Part shown: in pieces, positions 44,467 through 53,624 of the stretch
Numbering within the stretch: position 1 is the first letter of the stretch
Layout: each line of letters starts with the position of its first letter
Source of the DNA: Terriglobales bacterium
GTDB taxonomy: Bacteria > Acidobacteriota > Terriglobia > Terriglobales > Acidobacteriaceae
DNA: 64,000 nucleotides
NCBI GenBank assembly: GCA_035764005.1
Contig: DASTZZ010000031.1
Span: forward strand, 98,587 to 162,586
Reading direction: 5' to 3'
Notes under the pieces: model-generated
What the model saw: the letters and a program-made list of their open reading frames with translations, nothing else
Told to the model about the DNA's origin: nothing
Database searches by the model: none
Program-made: the position numbers and the translations under genes

Positions 44467-44575
44467 TGTCACTCCGAACCGCTGATTCTGCGGTGATGAA
44501 TCCCTATCCAAATTCCAGGAGTATGGGCTACCGTAGGGATTCCTCACCGCCAAACTCAGGCGGTTCGGAATGACA
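44467..44575. repeat. 109-bp palindromic repeat, TGTCATTCCGAACG family, copy 2
   Basis: Ends TTGTCACTCCGAACCGC and CGGTTCGGAATGACA are inverted copies; inner arms GATGAATCCCTA and TAGGGATTCCTCA also pair. Same layout as 22829-22966. It separates the aminotransferase from yraN. Confidence 0.85.
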
Positions 44576-44583
44576 ACCTGCAA

Positions 44584-45042
44584 ATGCTGCTTCGCTTCAC
44601 CATCCGCGCCCTCGACCGTCTAACCACGCGCCTCGGGCGTGCTCCCGAAATCGCGCCGCACCTCGCCTTCGGAGCGCGCGGCGAAGATGAAGCCTACTTC
44701 TATCTGCGAAAGCTTGGCTTCACGATCATTGCCCGCGACTATCGCTCTCCCCGCCGTCCAGGCGATATCGATCTGATTGCGTTTGAGAAGGAAACACTCT
44801 GCTTCATCGAGGTCAAGACTCGCGCGAGTCGCAAGTTTTTGCCCGCCGAAGCTGCCGTCGACGAAGAGAAGCGGGCGACGCTCTCTTCGCTCTCCCGCGA
44901 GTACCTGCGTCAGTACGCTCACGCGCAGGGCAAACAGCCGCCTCATCGCTTCGACGTAATTAGTGTTTATATCGAAAGTAATGATGATTCCAGCGGTTCT
45001 ACCGATATCACCCTGTTCAGGAATGCTTTTACCATGTCATAA
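44584..45042 (+). CDS. YraN family protein (UPF0102)
   Basis: A 152-residue UPF0102 protein with the endonuclease-like core: GARGEDEAYFYLRKLGFTIIARDYR, RRPGDIDLIAFEKETLCFIEVKTRAS (PD-(D/E)xK-like GDIDLI ... EVK) and RFDVISVYIE. The family is related to archaeal Holliday-junction resolvase folds; the biological role is unsettled. Normal length plus about 25 N-terminal residues. It lies 32 bp before galT. Confidence 0.9.
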   Translation: MLLRFTIRALDRLTTRLGRAPEIAPHLAFGARGEDEAYFYLRKLGFTIIARDYRSPRRPGDIDLIAFEKETLCFIEVKTRASRKFLPAEAAVDEEKRATLSSLSREYLRQYAHAQGKQPPHRFDVISVYIESNDDSSGSTDITLFRNAFTMS

Positions 45043-45074
45043 AATGAGAGTAGCCCGCAGGGAAAGGACCACAG

Positions 45075-46103
45075 TTGCCCGAGCTTAGGAAGGACCCCGT
45101 CAGCGGACGCTGGGTCATTATCGCCACCGATCGAGCGCGCCGGCCGAGCGATTTCACCAGACATACCGTGGTTCTTAAAGGCGGGTTCTGCCCATTCTGT
45201 CCGGGCAACGAGAGCAAAACTCCGCCCGAGATCCTCGCTTACCGCAACGGAAGCGAGCGCGACAAGCCGGGCTGGTCGGTCCGCGTGGTTCCGAACAAGT
45301 ATCCCGCTTTGGGAATTGAGGGCAATCTCGATCGCCGTGCCGACGGAATGTACGACCGCATGAACGGCATCGGCGCCCACGAAGTCATTATCGAAACTCC
45401 GAATCACCGGCAGACATTCGCCGACATGCCCGACAAGAGCATCGAAGATGTGCTCTGGGCGTTCCGCGATCGCATCGTCGATCTCAAACGAGATCGACGC
45501 TTCAAGTACATCCTGATTTTTAAGAACCATGGTGAAGCAGCGGGCGCGACCCTCGAACATCCGCACTGCCAGTTGATCGCGCTGCCGATTGTCCCCCGCC
45601 AGGTCATTGAAGAACTTGAGGGAGCCAGCAAGTATTACGAGTTGAAAGAGCGCTGTATTTTCTGCGATATGGTCCAGCAGGAGAGTTCGGGAGAGGAGCC
45701 TCGCTTGGTAGCTGAAAACCGGCGATTCGTGACGATCTCCCCCTATGCTCCTCGATTTCCATTTGAAACCTGCATTCTGCCCAGGAACCATGAGGCGTCA
45801 TTTGAAAATGCCAGCTCAGCCGACTTTGAGAGCCTGGCGAAGATGATCAAGCTGGTGATTGGCAAAATGGACGCTGTGCTCGAGCGTCCCGCATACAACA
45901 TGGTGCTGCATACTGCACCACTAATTGCCGGCGAATCGGCCGACTACTACCACTGGCACATCGAACTGATTCCCAAACTGACGAAGGTGGCCGGCTTCGA
46001 ATGGGGCACCGGGTTTTACATCAATCCCACATCGCCGGAAGAAGCAGCCCGGTACCTGCGGGAAGCAGTAATCGAAACCCCAGAACTGGCAAGCACGCGA
46101 TAG
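45075..46103 (+). CDS. galT: Galactose-1-phosphate uridylyltransferase
   Basis: A 342-residue GalT of the Leloir pathway: exchanges UMP between UDP-glucose and galactose-1-phosphate. LRKDPVSGRWVIIATDRARRPSDF is the usual start, CPFCPGNE a zinc-type motif, EHPHCQLIALP holds the catalytic H-P-H, and HWHIELIPKLTKVAGFEWGTGFYIN closes the fold. The start is a TTG at 45075 behind AGGAAAGGA. galK and galE are not in the window; galU (7 kb) supplies UDP-glucose. Confidence 0.95.
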   Translation: MPELRKDPVSGRWVIIATDRARRPSDFTRHTVVLKGGFCPFCPGNESKTPPEILAYRNGSERDKPGWSVRVVPNKYPALGIEGNLDRRADGMYDRMNGIGAHEVIIETPNHRQTFADMPDKSIEDVLWAFRDRIVDLKRDRRFKYILIFKNHGEAAGATLEHPHCQLIALPIVPRQVIEELEGASKYYELKERCIFCDMVQQESSGEEPRLVAENRRFVTISPYAPRFPFETCILPRNHEASFENASSADFESLAKMIKLVIGKMDAVLERPAYNMVLHTAPLIAGESADYYHWHIELIPKLTKVAGFEWGTGFYINPTSPEEAARYLREAVIETPELASTR

Positions 46104-46201
46104 CAACAGAATCCGGCGGTGCTCCCGTCGGATCTCGTTCAGACACAACTCTCCTGACTGCGTTTCAATTTAGGAATCAGTGGCGAAGATGGAAGTCGGG
46201 G

Positions 46202-46459
46202 CTAGAGTTCGGCGACGCGGGATTTTTCTTCGATCGCCATATCTTTGAACTCACTCGAATCGAAGACTTCTCCGCATTCCTGGCACTCTACAAATTCCGC
46301 GTCTTCCTCGCGCGCGACAACACGCACGCGAGGATGCTTGCAGACTTGTTCCATGCTGATTCTCTGAGGAGGAAATTTTGCAGGTGTGGATTGGGTAGCG
46401 CTCATACTCCGGGAATTTTCTGTCCGGTTTTGGGAGATTGTAGCCTGACTAGTTGCCAT
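46202..46459 (-). CDS. Small zinc-binding hypothetical protein
   Basis: Up to 85 residues; the core CKHPRVRVVAREEDAEFVECQECGEVFDSSEF carries C...H and CxxC ligands of a treble-clef or zinc-ribbon fold. Start unsure: ATG 46459, or ATG 46405 which drops an 18-residue Ser/Thr-rich lead. Convergent with galT. Not recognised. Confidence 0.6.
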   Translation of the reverse strand: MATSQATISQNRTENSRSMSATQSTPAKFPPQRISMEQVCKHPRVRVVAREEDAEFVECQECGEVFDSSEFKDMAIEEKSRVAEL

Positions 46460-46676
46460 GTCAAGCGTCTATTGGAGACAGGTGATTACGATGAGAGTTG
46501 CTAAAAGGTAGGTTGCCGGAGCGCATTATCAGCATTCGCCAGTCGCGCTTTCGGCCAACAGAGTGCCCGGCAGCCTTGGACGGAGAGTCTATCCCGTTCT
46601 GGAATAACCGCTTAGCACATCGCGAGTCTCCGGGGTGTCGCCGAATGCCGCTTGCGGAGTACCGAATCCCTAGTTT

Positions 46677-48779
46677 TCAATCTCCCGCGCGTTCGACTTC
46701 GACCAGGCACGAATAGAACGTAGGCCCGCCACCCATGTCGGTAAGCCGTTCAGAAGTAAGGGCGTTGATGCCGATTCCATCCGGCATGAGCTTTGTCCAA
46801 TTGAGGCGTGTCGCGACCACTCCCGGCTGCACTGCTCCATCGACCAGCGAAGTCAACCGAATTTCACCACGATCATTGAAGATGCGGACAGCGTCGCCTT
46901 CCGAGATGCCCCGCAGCTCGGCATCTACCCGGCTCATTTCCAATTTGTTCATTTTGGGCTCGAGTGGCTGGTGCGAACCGAGGTTGCAAAAGGTCGAGTT
47001 AAGGAAGTTATCGGCCTTTCGTGCCAGAAGCTCCAGCGGATACCTTGCCGCCTGTTGTGAGTGCCGCGATTCAACCGGAGCCTTAAATTTCCCGACGGGA
47101 TCGAGGCCGAGCTTCGTCAGATCATCGTTCCAGATTCGCGCCTTACCGTCGGAAGTGGGAAAACCGCCTTCCGCAAATGGGACAAACTCATCAGTCCCGA
47201 AATTTAGCCGAATGTGACCTTCGCGCTGCAGTCGCTCGCGCGTGATGCCCTTGAGCCATGGATCAGGACTCTCCAACGCCGCATCGATCATCTGATCAAC
47301 GGTTTCGCGGAAGCATGGTTCCGTGAAACCCATTCGTTGCGCAAGCTCGCTGAACATTTCGACATTGCACTTCGATTCACCTACGGGCGCTATAGCCTGG
47401 TTCGAAATCTGCAGGTAGTAATGCCCATAAGCCTGCTGAATGTCTTTTTGCTCGAAGAAGGTGGTTGCGGGCAGAAGGATATCCGCGTAGTCGGTCGAGT
47501 CGGTGAAGAATTGGTCGTGTACGACCGTAAACAGATCCTCGCGCATGAATCCGCGCACCACGTCGTTGTGGTTCGGCGCTATCGCTGCTGGATTCGAGTT
47601 GTAAACGAAAACCGCTTTCACGGGTGGATCGCTCAATTTTGTGAGCGCCTGTCCTAACTCCGCCATGTTTACCACTCGTGCGGGACGACCGAGCGGGCTG
47701 CTGAGCATCAAATCCGAGCGCTCCAGAACTTCCTTGTTCAGCTTGAATGCGCCGCTACATGAAAGCTGGATGCCTCCGCCTGGGTGCTTCCACGCGCCAG
47801 TGATGCAGGGAAGCATGGTGATCAGGCGAATGTTCGTGCCGCCATTTTCACATCGCTGGACACCGTAATTCACGCGAATAGCCGCCGGAGTTGTCGTCGC
47901 ATACTCGCGCGCGAGCTTTACGATGTCCTCCGCCGAAATGCCTGTCCATTCCGATACGCGATGCGGCGCATACTCCTGAACACGTTTGGTCAGCTCCTCA
48001 AAGCCGTTAACGTACTTCTGTACGTAATCTTCGTCGAACAGCTTCTCGGCAATGATCACGTGCATCAGCCCAAGTGCCAGCGCAGAATCCGTTCCAGGAT
48101 TGATGGGCAGATGCCAGTCAGCACACTGTGCGGTCCGCGTTTTATAAGGATCGATCACGACGAGTTTTGCGCCGTTACGCCGCGCCTCCTCGATGAACGG
48201 CCACAGGTGAACATTGTTGCCGTGAATATTCGCGCCCCACGCAATGATGTACTTCGCCCGCCGAAACAGCTCTGTATCAGTTCCGATCTTTCGCCCAAGA
48301 ACGGAAACTAATGCTTCGCCGCCTGCTGTAGAGCAGATAGTGCGATCGAGCTGCGATGCGCCGAGCCGATGGAAGAACCTGCGGTCCATTGATCCGTAGC
48401 TGAGCACCGCTGTAGTGCCGGCATAGGAATAAGGCAGAATCGCCTCAGGTCCGAATTGGGAACTAATTTCGCGGAACCGTCGCGCAATCTCGTCGTAAGC
48501 CTTGTCCCAGGAAATTCGTTCAAAGATTTGCCACACGTCCTCACGGTTACGTACGCCGTGCCCCTTCGGCGCGATCCGACGCATGGGGTAGAGCACCCGA
48601 TCGGGCGAGTACACCCGATCGAGATACTTCGCCACTTTGGCGCACAAAAACCCACGTGTCACCGGATGCGCGGGATCTCCGCGCAATCGTGTTGCACGCC
48701 CGAGATCATCAACGGTGATTAGAACTCCGCATGAATCCGGACAATCGTGCGAGCACGCCGCGTGGACTGTTTTGGGCAT
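46677..48779 (-). CDS. Molybdopterin-dependent oxidoreductase (DMSO reductase superfamily)
   Basis: A 700-residue catalytic subunit. The N-terminal cluster C9, C13, C17 and C46 (CSHDCPDSC ... FLCAK) fits one [4Fe-4S]; the Mo-bis-PGD domain follows, with SYGSMDRRFF and CSTAGGEAL around the expected Mo-ligand region, where Ser rather than Cys or Sec is seen, and the C-terminal NDRGEIRLTSLVDGAVQPGVVATRLNW dinucleotide-binding domain. There is no Tat signal, so it is cytoplasmic. It resembles assimilatory or formate-dehydrogenase-like Mo enzymes of unknown substrate. No electron-transfer subunit is adjacent. Confidence 0.9.
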   Translation of the reverse strand: MPKTVHAACSHDCPDSCGVLITVDDLGRATRLRGDPAHPVTRGFLCAKVAKYLDRVYSPDRVLYPMRRIAPKGHGVRNREDVWQIFERISWDKAYDEIARRFREISSQFGPEAILPYSYAGTTAVLSYGSMDRRFFHRLGASQLDRTICSTAGGEALVSVLGRKIGTDTELFRRAKYIIAWGANIHGNNVHLWPFIEEARRNGAKLVVIDPYKTRTAQCADWHLPINPGTDSALALGLMHVIIAEKLFDEDYVQKYVNGFEELTKRVQEYAPHRVSEWTGISAEDIVKLAREYATTTPAAIRVNYGVQRCENGGTNIRLITMLPCITGAWKHPGGGIQLSCSGAFKLNKEVLERSDLMLSSPLGRPARVVNMAELGQALTKLSDPPVKAVFVYNSNPAAIAPNHNDVVRGFMREDLFTVVHDQFFTDSTDYADILLPATTFFEQKDIQQAYGHYYLQISNQAIAPVGESKCNVEMFSELAQRMGFTEPCFRETVDQMIDAALESPDPWLKGITRERLQREGHIRLNFGTDEFVPFAEGGFPTSDGKARIWNDDLTKLGLDPVGKFKAPVESRHSQQAARYPLELLARKADNFLNSTFCNLGSHQPLEPKMNKLEMSRVDAELRGISEGDAVRIFNDRGEIRLTSLVDGAVQPGVVATRLNWTKLMPDGIGINALTSERLTDMGGGPTFYSCLVEVERAGD

Positions 48780-49088
48780 GATGACAAATTATAAGCACTT
48801 AACCAAACTCATTGCGCGGAAGATTTGAACAGAGAGGGCACGGAGATAAAAAAGGAATCCCCAAAAACCCGATTGCCAAAGTCAAACCGCGATAGTCGAG
48901 CCTTGCCTCAACAGATCCCCTTCGAGTCCTCCGGGTTGAAATTGCGAAGGCTGCATTTTTGCGACTTCGAGGTGCATGCAGCGTCTAATCCTCAGCAACT
49001 TTGCAGGGCTCCCCCACGGCGAATAACAGGTATTACCTCAGTTACTTTCCTTATCCGCTACATTGGGAGACTCTGGAATAGTCTTCTA
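48780..49088. other. 309-bp divergent intergenic region
   Basis: It separates the molybdoenzyme (-) from the secreted protein gene (+). The frame of the latter stays open back to 48825 without a convincing start or signal. I see no repeat or RNA motif I can name. Confidence 0.45.
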
Positions 49089-49925
49089 ATGGGTTTGCGC
49101 CGTATTATTCCGTCGGTTGCTCCGTTCGCGCTGGCATTTCTGCTCAGCGGCTTTTCCCATGCACAAAGTTCCGCCACGCCGCAAGCTGCTTTTGTCGGAC
49201 CAAGCGCCGCGCCTGAGTATTCGATTGTTCCCTTGATGCCGCGGCTGACGCCGGATCTCGCTTTGACCACTTACGAGCTCGGGATGCAGCTTCAGACCAC
49301 CGGCCTGGGCGGCTACACGGCTACGAGTCTCATAGACGCCGAACTGCCTGATTCAACGCAAAAGGCCGAGTTCGAGCTGAAGCAGCACTATGCTGCTCCG
49401 GCGGCGCTCGAGTTTTCTCCTCTGCGCTGGTCGGGCGACGCGTTTGTGAAGAGCAACGTGATTGTGCGACTGCTGCAGTCGGAAGTGGATCATGTGCATC
49501 GCCGCGAGCAGTCGCAGACAGCCATCAGCTCGGCGAATTACAAGTTCAGCTACAAAGGTTCATCGCTGATTAAGGATGTTCCCGTCTATGTCTATGAAGT
49601 AAAGCCGCACAAGAAGCGCGTGGGACTGTTCAAAGGAAAGATCTATCTCGATGCAGCTTCCGGCGAGCTAGTCCGAGCTCAAGGCCGGATCGTAAAATCG
49701 CCCTCATTCTTCATCAAAAAGGTCGAATTTATTCAGGATTATGCCCACGTGAATGGCTTCACGCTGCCGCTGCATCTCCATTCAGAAGCGCAGACGCGAA
49801 TCATCGGCAAAGCCGTGATTGATATCACGAATCGAGACTATCAGACCGAGCCGATGCCGGCGCCTTCACTCGTAGAAGCAAGCGCTGCCGGTTCTCCTTC
49901 CGCAGATCCTGGAGTCCAGCAGTAA
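49089..49925 (+). CDS. Secreted hypothetical protein, LolA/RseB-like fold
   Basis: A 278-residue exported protein: signal peptide about residues 1-25 (cleavage near SHAQS), then a beta-rich domain ending VYVYEVKPHKKRVGLFKGKIYLDAASGELVRAQGRIVKSPSFFIKKVEF, the half-barrel pattern of outer-membrane lipoprotein-sorting/LolA-like proteins. ATG 49089 is chosen because it starts the signal peptide; the open frame upstream is not protein-like. Converges with coaX (5-bp gap). Function unknown. Confidence 0.8.
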   Translation: MGLRRIIPSVAPFALAFLLSGFSHAQSSATPQAAFVGPSAAPEYSIVPLMPRLTPDLALTTYELGMQLQTTGLGGYTATSLIDAELPDSTQKAEFELKQHYAAPAALEFSPLRWSGDAFVKSNVIVRLLQSEVDHVHRREQSQTAISSANYKFSYKGSSLIKDVPVYVYEVKPHKKRVGLFKGKIYLDAASGELVRAQGRIVKSPSFFIKKVEFIQDYAHVNGFTLPLHLHSEAQTRIIGKAVIDITNRDYQTEPMPAPSLVEASAAGSPSADPGVQQ

Positions 49926-49930
49926 AGAGT

Positions 49931-50779
49931 TCAACTCCGCCTCTCACCGGCAGCATGCGTCTTCTTCACCTGGCGCGCGCCAGTATTGCGCTCGTAGATG
50001 ATGCGCATTCCATCGAGCGTCAACATCTCATCGACCAATCCGATATAGCGCGAACCGGATGCAATCAGAGTGGCGAGTCCTCCGGTTGAGACGATCTTCG
50101 GCTTCTTTCCGCCCAATTCATCAATCATATGCTCGATGATTCCATCGGTCAGCCCGATGTATCCGTAGAACAACCCAGATTGAATGTGCGCCACCGTATT
50201 TGTCCCAATCACACGCGCAGGACGGCGAATGTCCACTTTGGGCAAACGCGCGGTGCGTACGAAAAGCGCTTCAGCAGAAATTCCTATTCCGGGAGCGATC
50301 ACTCCGCCAAGATATTCTCCTCGTTCGGAGATCACGTCGAATGTAGTCGCCGTTCCAAAATCGACCACAATGCAAGGTCCGCCATAGCGCTCGAAGGCAG
50401 CAACGCCGTTCACAATGCGGTCCGCGCCAACTTCTGCAGGATTATCGACGAGCACAGGCATGCCGGTCTTGACTCCCGGCTCAATGAACAATGGCTTGGC
50501 TTGAAAGTAGCGTTCGCTGACCTCTCGCAGAGTGGAATCGAGCGGTGGCACAACCGACGAAACCACGACCGCCTTTACTTCTGCAGCATCGATCTTCTGC
50601 ATCGCAAACAAATTTCTAAAAAGTACTCCGTATTCATCGGCAGTGTTGGTGCGAATCGTTCCCACACGCCAATGCGCCACCATCTGATCGAATCGCGGAG
50701 GCGCACCCGCCTGCTCGTGCCCAGGTCGGTACAAGCCAAGAACGGTATTCGTGTTTCCTACATCAACGACGAGAAGCAT
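49931..50779 (-). CDS. coaX: Type III pantothenate kinase
   Basis: A 282-residue ASKHA kinase catalysing the first CoA step, insensitive to CoA feedback in this class. LLVVDVGNTNTVLGLY is the ATP phosphate loop, VVVSSVVPPLD, NPAEVGADRIVNGVAAF (pantothenate site), VVDFGTATTFDVI (catalytic Asp and phosphate 2) and VSTGGLA complete the signature. Last gene of the leftward group purA-birA-orf-coaX; birA-coaX adjacency is common in bacteria. Confidence 0.95.
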   Translation of the reverse strand: MLLVVDVGNTNTVLGLYRPGHEQAGAPPRFDQMVAHWRVGTIRTNTADEYGVLFRNLFAMQKIDAAEVKAVVVSSVVPPLDSTLREVSERYFQAKPLFIEPGVKTGMPVLVDNPAEVGADRIVNGVAAFERYGGPCIVVDFGTATTFDVISERGEYLGGVIAPGIGISAEALFVRTARLPKVDIRRPARVIGTNTVAHIQSGLFYGYIGLTDGIIEHMIDELGGKKPKIVSTGGLATLIASGSRYIGLVDEMLTLDGMRIIYERNTGARQVKKTHAAGERRS

Positions 50780-50847
50780 GTCAGTCTCTTTAGAAGTTGT
50801 TTGCAGTTTAGCTGATTTAGTTCACCAGCGATCTAACTGCTACTCCC

Positions 50848-51141
50848 CTAATTGCTTCGCTGCGCATTGCGAGAAAGCTGGTGCGAGATCAGGGCGGCCG
50901 AGACGCCACACAGAATGGCTGCCGCGCAGACCCGGAACGACGCAGGATGGCGATAACCATAGGGAATAAACGGATGATTTACGGCATAATCACACGCCAT
51001 CCGCGAATAATCGAAGCTTCCGCCAGAATCGAGGCAGGAATCGACTGTAAGCCACTCGCGCCCATAACGCACGGCCTCACGGATTGCGAGCACACAGCAA
51101 AGAAGAGACAGCCCGAGTAGTGAATTCCGCAGTAGCTTCAT
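50848..51141 (-). CDS. Small hypothetical membrane protein between birA and coaX
   Basis: A 97-residue protein with an N-terminal helix (about 6-22) and a second hydrophobic stretch (about 70-88); two Cys in the loop (VDSCLDSGG, SRMACDYA) could form a disulfide outside the cytoplasm. No family recognised. ATG 51141 is used; ribosome site weak. Confidence 0.6.
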   Translation of the reverse strand: MKLLRNSLLGLSLLCCVLAIREAVRYGREWLTVDSCLDSGGSFDYSRMACDYAVNHPFIPYGYRHPASFRVCAAAILCGVSAALISHQLSRNAQRSN

Positions 51142-51189
51142 TGTCGTAACCACAATCTAACTATCGATGTCCTCGTTCTTGGTGCGGGC

Positions 51190-51320
51190 GAGTTTGAGAT
51201 TTCTTGATATCGTGCGAGCGAAGCGAAGCCCAAAGCGCCGTAGGCGCGACATATGACCAGCCCAGCACGTGAGTGCTGGGTGGGAGGAGCAGGGATTGAG
51301 CCCCGGAGGGGCGGCACTCT
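51190..51320. repeat. Palindrome-rich intergenic block downstream of birA
   Basis: Contains GCGCCGTAGGCGC-like text (about 51236-51248), CCCAGCAC-GTGA-GTGCTGGG (51261-51280) and GAGCCCCGGAGGGGCGGCAC. It resembles the palindrome cluster near 14.8 kb in organisation. Confidence 0.65.
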
Positions 51321-51323
51321 CGC

Positions 51324-52124
51324 TCATCCGTTCAACTCCCGTACGCCGCCAGAAAGCACGGTTCTGGCGCCGGTCTGTGTGCGCACCCGCAGGAAGCCAT
51401 GGGCATCAAGACCATCTGTCACGCCATCGTATCCGCCACCTTCATCAACATGCACACGCTTGCCGCGGGCGTAGCTTGAGACAGATTCAACTCGCGCAAC
51501 CAGGGCCCCTCGACCTTCGGGAGCTAAGGTTTTCTTGTATTCGAGTTCGAGGCATCGGAGCAATGCAATGAGTGAGTCGCTACGCGACCAGATCTTCCCC
51601 GTTTCGATCTGAATGGATGTGGCAATCTCCGCGATCTCAGGAGGAAACGACGGCTGATTGACGTTCACCCCGATTCCGATCACGGCAAATCGGAGCTGCT
51701 CACCCTCGGACGAAATTTCCGTGAGAATCCCGCAAACCTTCTTGCGCCCGATCAGTAGATCGTTAGGCCAACGCAGGTCACATTGAATTCCACAACTCCC
51801 AAGAATCGCATCGTGAACAGCCACACCCGCCATCAGCGATAGCCAAAGCGCCTGCGCAGTTTCAATGCGGGGACGCAGAAGCACTGATATCAGAGTCGCT
51901 GAGCCCGGCTCCGACTGCCACGAATGTCCGCCTCGGCCTCGCCCGGCGGTCTGCTGGTCGGTGAAGAAGACGTGTCCTTCTTCGAGACCGGCAGCGCCGG
52001 CATGCATCGCCAATGTATTGGTTGATCCCGTTTCGGGAATAAAGTGGAGCTTGCCGGAGAAAAGCGATCTGCTGAGAGCGGATTCGAGCTCATCAAGATC
52101 GTAATCGCGCGCTGGGATGCTCAC
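51324..52124 (-). CDS. birA: Biotin--[acetyl-CoA-carboxylase] ligase
   Basis: A 266-residue biotin protein ligase without the N-terminal HTH of E. coli BirA, so enzymatic only. PETGSTNTLAM, DQQTAGRGRGGHSWQSEPG (biotinoyl-AMP loop; His where Arg is usual in GRGRxGRxW), LRWPNDLLIGRKKVCGILTE with the catalytic Lys, and IGIGVNVNQPSFP are present, followed by a C-terminal SH3-like domain. It lies 17 bp after purA, same transcript likely. Confidence 0.93.
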   Translation of the reverse strand: MSIPARDYDLDELESALSRSLFSGKLHFIPETGSTNTLAMHAGAAGLEEGHVFFTDQQTAGRGRGGHSWQSEPGSATLISVLLRPRIETAQALWLSLMAGVAVHDAILGSCGIQCDLRWPNDLLIGRKKVCGILTEISSEGEQLRFAVIGIGVNVNQPSFPPEIAEIATSIQIETGKIWSRSDSLIALLRCLELEYKKTLAPEGRGALVARVESVSSYARGKRVHVDEGGGYDGVTDGLDAHGFLRVRTQTGARTVLSGGVRELNG

Positions 52125-52141
52125 GATTACAGATTAACAAC

Positions 52142-53479
52142 TTACGCCCGCAGCGCCGATTTCTCATGCATCTGAAGCACGGCAGCAAACTCGTCCATCA
52201 TGATCGTTTGGTCCCGATCCGGACCCGTCGAAATCATGCCGATGCGGGCACCGGTCTTCTCCTCCAGGTACTTCATATAGCTCTGCGCCTTTTGCGGAAG
52301 CTTCGCGAATTCGCGAATGCCGACAGTCGGCTTTTTCCAGCCAGCTATCTTCTCGTAAATGCACTCGACCTTCTCGAAGGTTCCCGCCGAAGCGGGGATG
52401 CGCTTCTCGTGCTTCTTGCCGCCGAATTTGTAGCTGACGCACACTGGAATCTCATCCAGTGTGTCGAGCACGTCGAGTTTGGTGACGACCATCCAATCGA
52501 TGCCATTAATCGAGGTGGCATACCGAAGCAAAGGAAGATCAACCCAGCCGCAGCGACGAGGCCGACCAGTGACCGCACCGTATTCGTTTCCACGCGCCCG
52601 CAAGGTGTCGCCGATCTCGTCTTTGATCTCGGTTGGAAATGGACCTTCACCCACACGGGTGCAATAAGCTTTAGTTACTCCGATCACCGATCGAATCGCG
52701 TTGGGCGCAACTCCAGTTCCGGTAACAGCACCGCCGGAAGTTGCGCTTGATGAAGTCACGAATGGATACGTGCCGTGATCGATGTCGAGCATCGTGCCTT
52801 GCGCGCCTTCGAACATCACCGACTCGCCTGCAGCAATGGCATCGTTCAGCAATAGCGCAGTGTCCGTCACAAACGGCGCAACCCGCTCGGCTGCCCTTGA
52901 GTACTCGTCGTAAATCTTGTCCGGATCCAGTGGATCGGTGTTGAACAATGCATGTGCAATCGTGTTTTTTTCGCGGCAGGCGTTTTCGATGTGCGTGCGC
53001 AGCAGCGAGGAATCCAGCAAGTCGATCACGCGCAGACCACCACGCTTCATCTTGTCTTCGTACGCGGGGCCAATGCCGCGCGACGTAGTGCCGATTTTTA
53101 CTCGTCCGGGAGCGTTCTCGGCAGCAAGTTCGATCATGCGGTGATACGGCAGAATCACGTGTGCCCGATTTGAAACAAACAGCCGTCCGGTAACATCGAG
53201 CCCATTTTGCTTAAGACCATCGACTTCCTTCAGGAACGCAATAGGATCGAGCACGACGCCATTGCCGATCACACTGCGGCATCCTTCACGCAGCACGCCG
53301 CAGGGAATAAGCTGCAGCACGAATTTCTTTCCGCCGATGATGACGGTGTGTCCGGCATTGTGTCCGCCGGCATAGCGGGCGACGACGCTGAAGTTCTCCG
53401 AGAGCACGTCAACGATCTTGCCTTTGCCCTCGTCTCCCCACTGAGCACCGACCACGACGGCTGTATTGCCTTTTTTCAA
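52142..53479 (-). CDS. purA: Adenylosuccinate synthetase
   Basis: A 445-residue PurA: IMP + Asp + GTP to adenylosuccinate. VVVGAQWGDEGKGKIVD carries the catalytic Asp/Lys and P-loop-like GDEGKGK; AGGHNAGHT, TSRGIGPAYEDKMKRGGLRV, GAQGTMLDIDHGTYPFVTSS and GRPRRCGWVD follow as usual. A TTG at 53479 with GGAG 8 bp upstream gives a normal N-terminus; the frame is open to 53515. It heads purA-birA-orf-coaX. Confidence 0.95.
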   Translation of the reverse strand: MKKGNTAVVVGAQWGDEGKGKIVDVLSENFSVVARYAGGHNAGHTVIIGGKKFVLQLIPCGVLREGCRSVIGNGVVLDPIAFLKEVDGLKQNGLDVTGRLFVSNRAHVILPYHRMIELAAENAPGRVKIGTTSRGIGPAYEDKMKRGGLRVIDLLDSSLLRTHIENACREKNTIAHALFNTDPLDPDKIYDEYSRAAERVAPFVTDTALLLNDAIAAGESVMFEGAQGTMLDIDHGTYPFVTSSSATSGGAVTGTGVAPNAIRSVIGVTKAYCTRVGEGPFPTEIKDEIGDTLRARGNEYGAVTGRPRRCGWVDLPLLRYATSINGIDWMVVTKLDVLDTLDEIPVCVSYKFGGKKHEKRIPASAGTFEKVECIYEKIAGWKKPTVGIREFAKLPQKAQSYMKYLEEKTGARIGMISTGPDRDQTIMMDEFAAVLQMHEKSALRA

Positions 53480-53624
53480 CGAGATACTCCACTGATGCGT
53501 TTTGCGAACACACACCCGCTCCTCGCGGGGAGCAAGATCAAATTGAAGTGAGACGCGCGACCGTAAGCGCGAAGGTGTGTGACTGACAATTATACGTCAG
53601 CCGGACGAGGTGAGCGGGAGAGGA

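Noticed and set aside
46677..48779. Possible selenocysteine formate dehydrogenase
   Set aside because: The frame has no internal TGA and the Mo-ligand region shows Ser, so this is not a Sec-type FdhF.
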